The notes below the pieces were generated by a model. The model was not told the origin of the DNA, ran no database searches, and was given only the letters and a program-made list of their open reading frames with translations. Below, one piece after another: positions 5,030 to 6,808 of a stretch of DNA of 6,808 bases (position 1 is the first letter of the stretch; each line of letters opens with the position of its first letter). This DNA comes from an uncultured bacterium (GTDB lineage Bacteria; Planctomycetota; Phycisphaerae; Sedimentisphaerales; Anaerobacaceae): NCBI GenBank assembly GCA_913009865.1, contig CAJVYK010000106.1, positions 1-6,808 on the forward strand, given 5' to 3'. The position numbers and the translations under genes are program-made.

Positions 5030-6742
5030 ATGAGAAAAAAAATTAACTCTACAATCGCAGGAAAAGCAATGCTTGCCTTTTTGCCCAGGTTGCTGGCAGT
5101 AGTAGTGCTGATGGTAATGGTAACAAAACTCTATGGAGCAGAGCAGCCATGTTCGGCCTCGCAGCCATGTTCGGCCTCGAAACCGAAGTTGAAGCCGGGC
5201 GAGGCGTTAGTGAACCCGCTTATCTTCGGCAATAACCTGATGTGGTACCGTGATGACGGCTTTGGCATCTGGGACCCGGAAAAGAAAGAGCCGGTAGCAG
5301 AAGTGGTGAATCTGGCCCGCTCCGCCGGTATAACCCTTATGAGATGGCCGGGCGGTTGCGGCCTGCACCATTATAAATGGAAGCTCGGCATAGGCCCGCA
5401 AAGAACACCTATTATTAAACCTATTATGTTCCCCTGGAGAGATCGCGTCGAAAATCTTTTCGGACTCGATGAGTTTATGAAGGTCTCTAAAGCAGTCGGC
5501 GCCAAGGCCGTTATTGGTATCAGCTATTTCGAGGATACTCCGCAAAGTGCCGCTGAGCTGGTGGAATACTGCAACGGTTCTGTCGAAACCGAATGGGGCA
5601 AAAAGCGGGCCGAGAACGGCCACCCCGAACCCTATAACATACGTTTTTGGGAATACGGAAACGAAACTTATCACGGCGACAACGGGAAAACCATTTCCTC
5701 GATAGACCCCGCTGAATACTCCAAAAATTTTCTACTGGTATCGGCGGCTATGAAGAAGGTTGACCCGAGTATAAAGATAGGAGTTGTAACTGAAGGCGGC
5801 ATTATGGAACGGAAATGGAATCAGGTAATTGTGCGGGATGCCGCCCCTGCCGCTGATTTTCTTATCGTTCACACTTACCCTGTTTATGCCTATAAAGGCA
5901 AACCCAAGTATGACCCCAAGAGGTCTTTCAAGGCCACACTTGCCGCCGCTCTTAACGAACAGGACAGATACCAGGAGTTTTTGTCGGCAACAAAAAATAA
6001 ACTTCCCCTGGCCATCACCGAATATAATACCTCTTTCGTATATGATGACGGCCTGCCTGCCTGGCGGCTGTCCCTGGGCGAGTCGCTGCTCTGCGCCGAC
6101 CTTGTAGCGATGATGATGAGGCCGGAGAACAATATCAATATGGCGAACTACTGGCAGTTTGTAAACGAATACTGGGGGCAAATCTCCAACGAGCAGCATT
6201 TCGCCAAGGGCAAACTCAATGACGGCCCGCGGTTCAAAGGGCAGATTATTAAAACTCCCTACTGGAAGCGACCCGCTCAGTATATGTTCGAGATGTACAA
6301 AGAGCATTTCGGCCCTATATGGTTTCCCGTTCAGGTAAGCTGTCCCAGCTATAAATCACCGCCCATACTGGGAGTAAAACCTCGAAAAGTACCTGTGCTC
6401 TCGGTGAACGCCAGTTTATCCGCTGACCGCAAGAAAATATTTCTTATGATAATCAACAAGGACCTGGACAGCGCTCATCGTGTCTGGATTAAGGGTCTGA
6501 AAAGCAAGGGTCAAGAATCGCCTGCGGGAGTTGATTCGTCGATACAACTGGATATGCCCCTGTCGGTCAAGAAGGCCGCCGCCTGGGTGCTTACAGGCCC
6601 GGCCATCGAGGCGGATAATGAGGTTGACCCAAACACCGTCAAGACTGTAGTGGATGCTGCTCCGCAAGTACTTGCTTCCGGCGGGATTGTGCATATCCTT
6701 CAGCCGCGCTCTTTGACGGCTCTGGAAATAGAGTTGAAGTAA
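5030..6742 (+). CDS. Secreted clan GH-A glycoside hydrolase, alpha-L-arabinofuranosidase (GH51)-like
   Basis: A 570-residue exported enzyme expected to cleave arabinofuranosyl or related side chains from plant or algal polysaccharide; the exact substrate cannot be read from sequence. A signal peptide spans residues 1-37 (basic MRKK, hydrophobic core 14-31, GA before E38). The (beta/alpha)8 catalytic domain runs from about 55 to 400. It contains RWPGG (105-109), WEYGNE with acid/base E212, HTYP (281-284), and ITEYN with nucleophile E331, the paired glutamates of retaining GH-A enzymes. Residues about 455-570 look like the C-terminal beta-sandwich of GH51 enzymes, ending PRSLTALEIELK. Oddities: the GH51 pattern RxPGGN reads RWPGGC here (C110), and a duplicated QPCSAS lies just after the signal peptide. 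Because of the C110 motif it may be a divergent GH51 subfamily or a neighbouring GH-A family. It has its own promoter and ribosome binding site and is transcribed alone. Confidence 0.85.
   Translation: MRKKINSTIAGKAMLAFLPRLLAVVVLMVMVTKLYGAEQPCSASQPCSASKPKLKPGEALVNPLIFGNNLMWYRDDGFGIWDPEKKEPVAEVVNLARSAGITLMRWPGGCGLHHYKWKLGIGPQRTPIIKPIMFPWRDRVENLFGLDEFMKVSKAVGAKAVIGISYFEDTPQSAAELVEYCNGSVETEWGKKRAENGHPEPYNIRFWEYGNETYHGDNGKTISSIDPAEYSKNFLLVSAAMKKVDPSIKIGVVTEGGIMERKWNQVIVRDAAPAADFLIVHTYPVYAYKGKPKYDPKRSFKATLAAALNEQDRYQEFLSATKNKLPLAITEYNTSFVYDDGLPAWRLSLGESLLCADLVAMMMRPENNINMANYWQFVNEYWGQISNEQHFAKGKLNDGPRFKGQIIKTPYWKRPAQYMFEMYKEHFGPIWFPVQVSCPSYKSPPILGVKPRKVPVLSVNASLSADRKKIFLMIINKDLDSAHRVWIKGLKSKGQESPAGVDSSIQLDMPLSVKKAAAWVLTGPAIEADNEVDPNTVKTVVDAAPQVLASGGIVHILQPRSLTALEIELK
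5143..5178 (+). repeat. Perfect 18-bp tandem duplication after the signal peptide
   Basis: GCAGCCATGTTCGGCCTC occurs twice with no gap or mismatch (5143-5160 and 5161-5178). It encodes QPCSAS twice (residues 39-50), adding cysteines 41 and 47 to the mature N terminus. Exact identity suggests a recent duplication by slippage. Confidence 0.95.
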
Positions 6743-6756
6743 GAGTGAAGTAAGAG
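6735..6756 (+). repeat. 11-bp tandem duplication spanning the glycosidase stop codon
   Basis: TGAAGTAAGAG occurs twice head to tail (6735-6745, 6746-6756). The stop TAA (6740-6742) lies in the first copy. Gain or loss of copies downstream of the stop leaves the protein unchanged, but it is a second case in this window of a repeat sitting on a stop codon. Confidence 0.9.
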
Positions 6757-6765
6757 CCGAAGCAA

Positions 6766-6807
6766 TTAACTTCTCTTCTTCATCCCTGACGGTAAATCCA
6801 GTCCGCT
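6766..6807 (-). CDS. C-terminal tail of a possible YbaB/EbfC-type nucleoid-associated protein (5' end outside window)
   Basis: Reading the minus strand from 6807, the frame gives SGLDLPSGMKKRS followed by TAA (6766-6768). This resembles the C terminus of YbaB/EbfC DNA-binding proteins, which end in a pattern like SGMxLPPGFK (E. coli YbaB ends SSGMQLPPGFKMPF, recalled from memory). Only 13 residues are visible, so the call rests on a short motif. The gene would be convergent with the glycosidase, with 23 bases between the stops, continuing the strict strand alternation. If correct, dnaX would be expected just outside the window. Confidence 0.4.
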   Translation of the reverse strand, partial: SGLDLPSGMKKRS

Positions 6808-6808
6808 G

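Noticed and set aside
5030..5160. Lipoprotein signal in the glycosidase
   Set aside because: The cysteines at 41 and 47 are preceded by QP, not a lipobox (L-A/S-G/A-C), so a conventional signal peptide is the better reading.
5207..6307. Minus-strand open frames opposite the glycosidase gene
   Set aside because: Antisense shadows of a gene with intact catalytic motifs; no recognisable protein features.
6743..6775. Terminator after the glycosidase gene
   Set aside because: Only a 4-base stem (GAAG/CTTC) is available, with no T-tract; not supported.

Overview
The window looks like chromosome from an anaerobic, mid-GC bacterium. The gene set (Rnf complex, ApbE, a TIGR03960-type radical SAM protein, a secreted HAF-repeat protein and a secreted clan GH-A glycosidase) and the near absence of Shine-Dalgarno sites suggest an anaerobic Planctomycetota relative (Phycisphaerae or Sedimentisphaerales-like). 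That placement is inferred from gene content and style, not from a marker gene.

Layout: (1) 3-527 (+), the C-terminal part of RnfB, an electron-transfer subunit of the Rnf ferredoxin:NAD+ oxidoreductase. (2) 588-1628 (-), ApbE, the FAD:protein FMN transferase that flavinylates Rnf subunits, convergent with rnfB. (3) 1683-3491 (+), a B12-binding-like/radical SAM protein of unknown reaction. (4) 3492-3673, a gap holding two GC-rich hairpins. (5) 3674-4675 (-), a secreted HAF-repeat protein with seven repeats, probably a seven-bladed beta-propeller. (6) 4676-5029, a divergent regulatory gap with one good sigma70-type promoter. (7) 5030-6742 (+), a secreted alpha-L-arabinofuranosidase-like glycosidase (GH51-like) with both catalytic glutamates. 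(8) 6766-6807 (-), a short C-terminal tail resembling YbaB/EbfC. Every gene is on the opposite strand from its neighbour, so no two genes in view form an operon.

Functionally, rnfB and apbE belong together (Rnf complex and its flavin-insertion enzyme). The HAF protein and the glycosidase are both exported and diverge from one intergenic region, but nothing in the sequence proves a shared pathway. The radical SAM gene stands alone.

The most unusual signals are: (a) the last ferredoxin domain of RnfB keeps exactly the four cysteines of one [4Fe-4S] cluster and has lost all four of the other; (b) short tandem repeats, several with a 7-bp period, lie at gene edges, two of them span stop codons, and related ACTC heptamers occur inside the radical SAM reading frame. 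No CRISPR array, tRNA, rRNA, transposase or toxin/defence system was seen.
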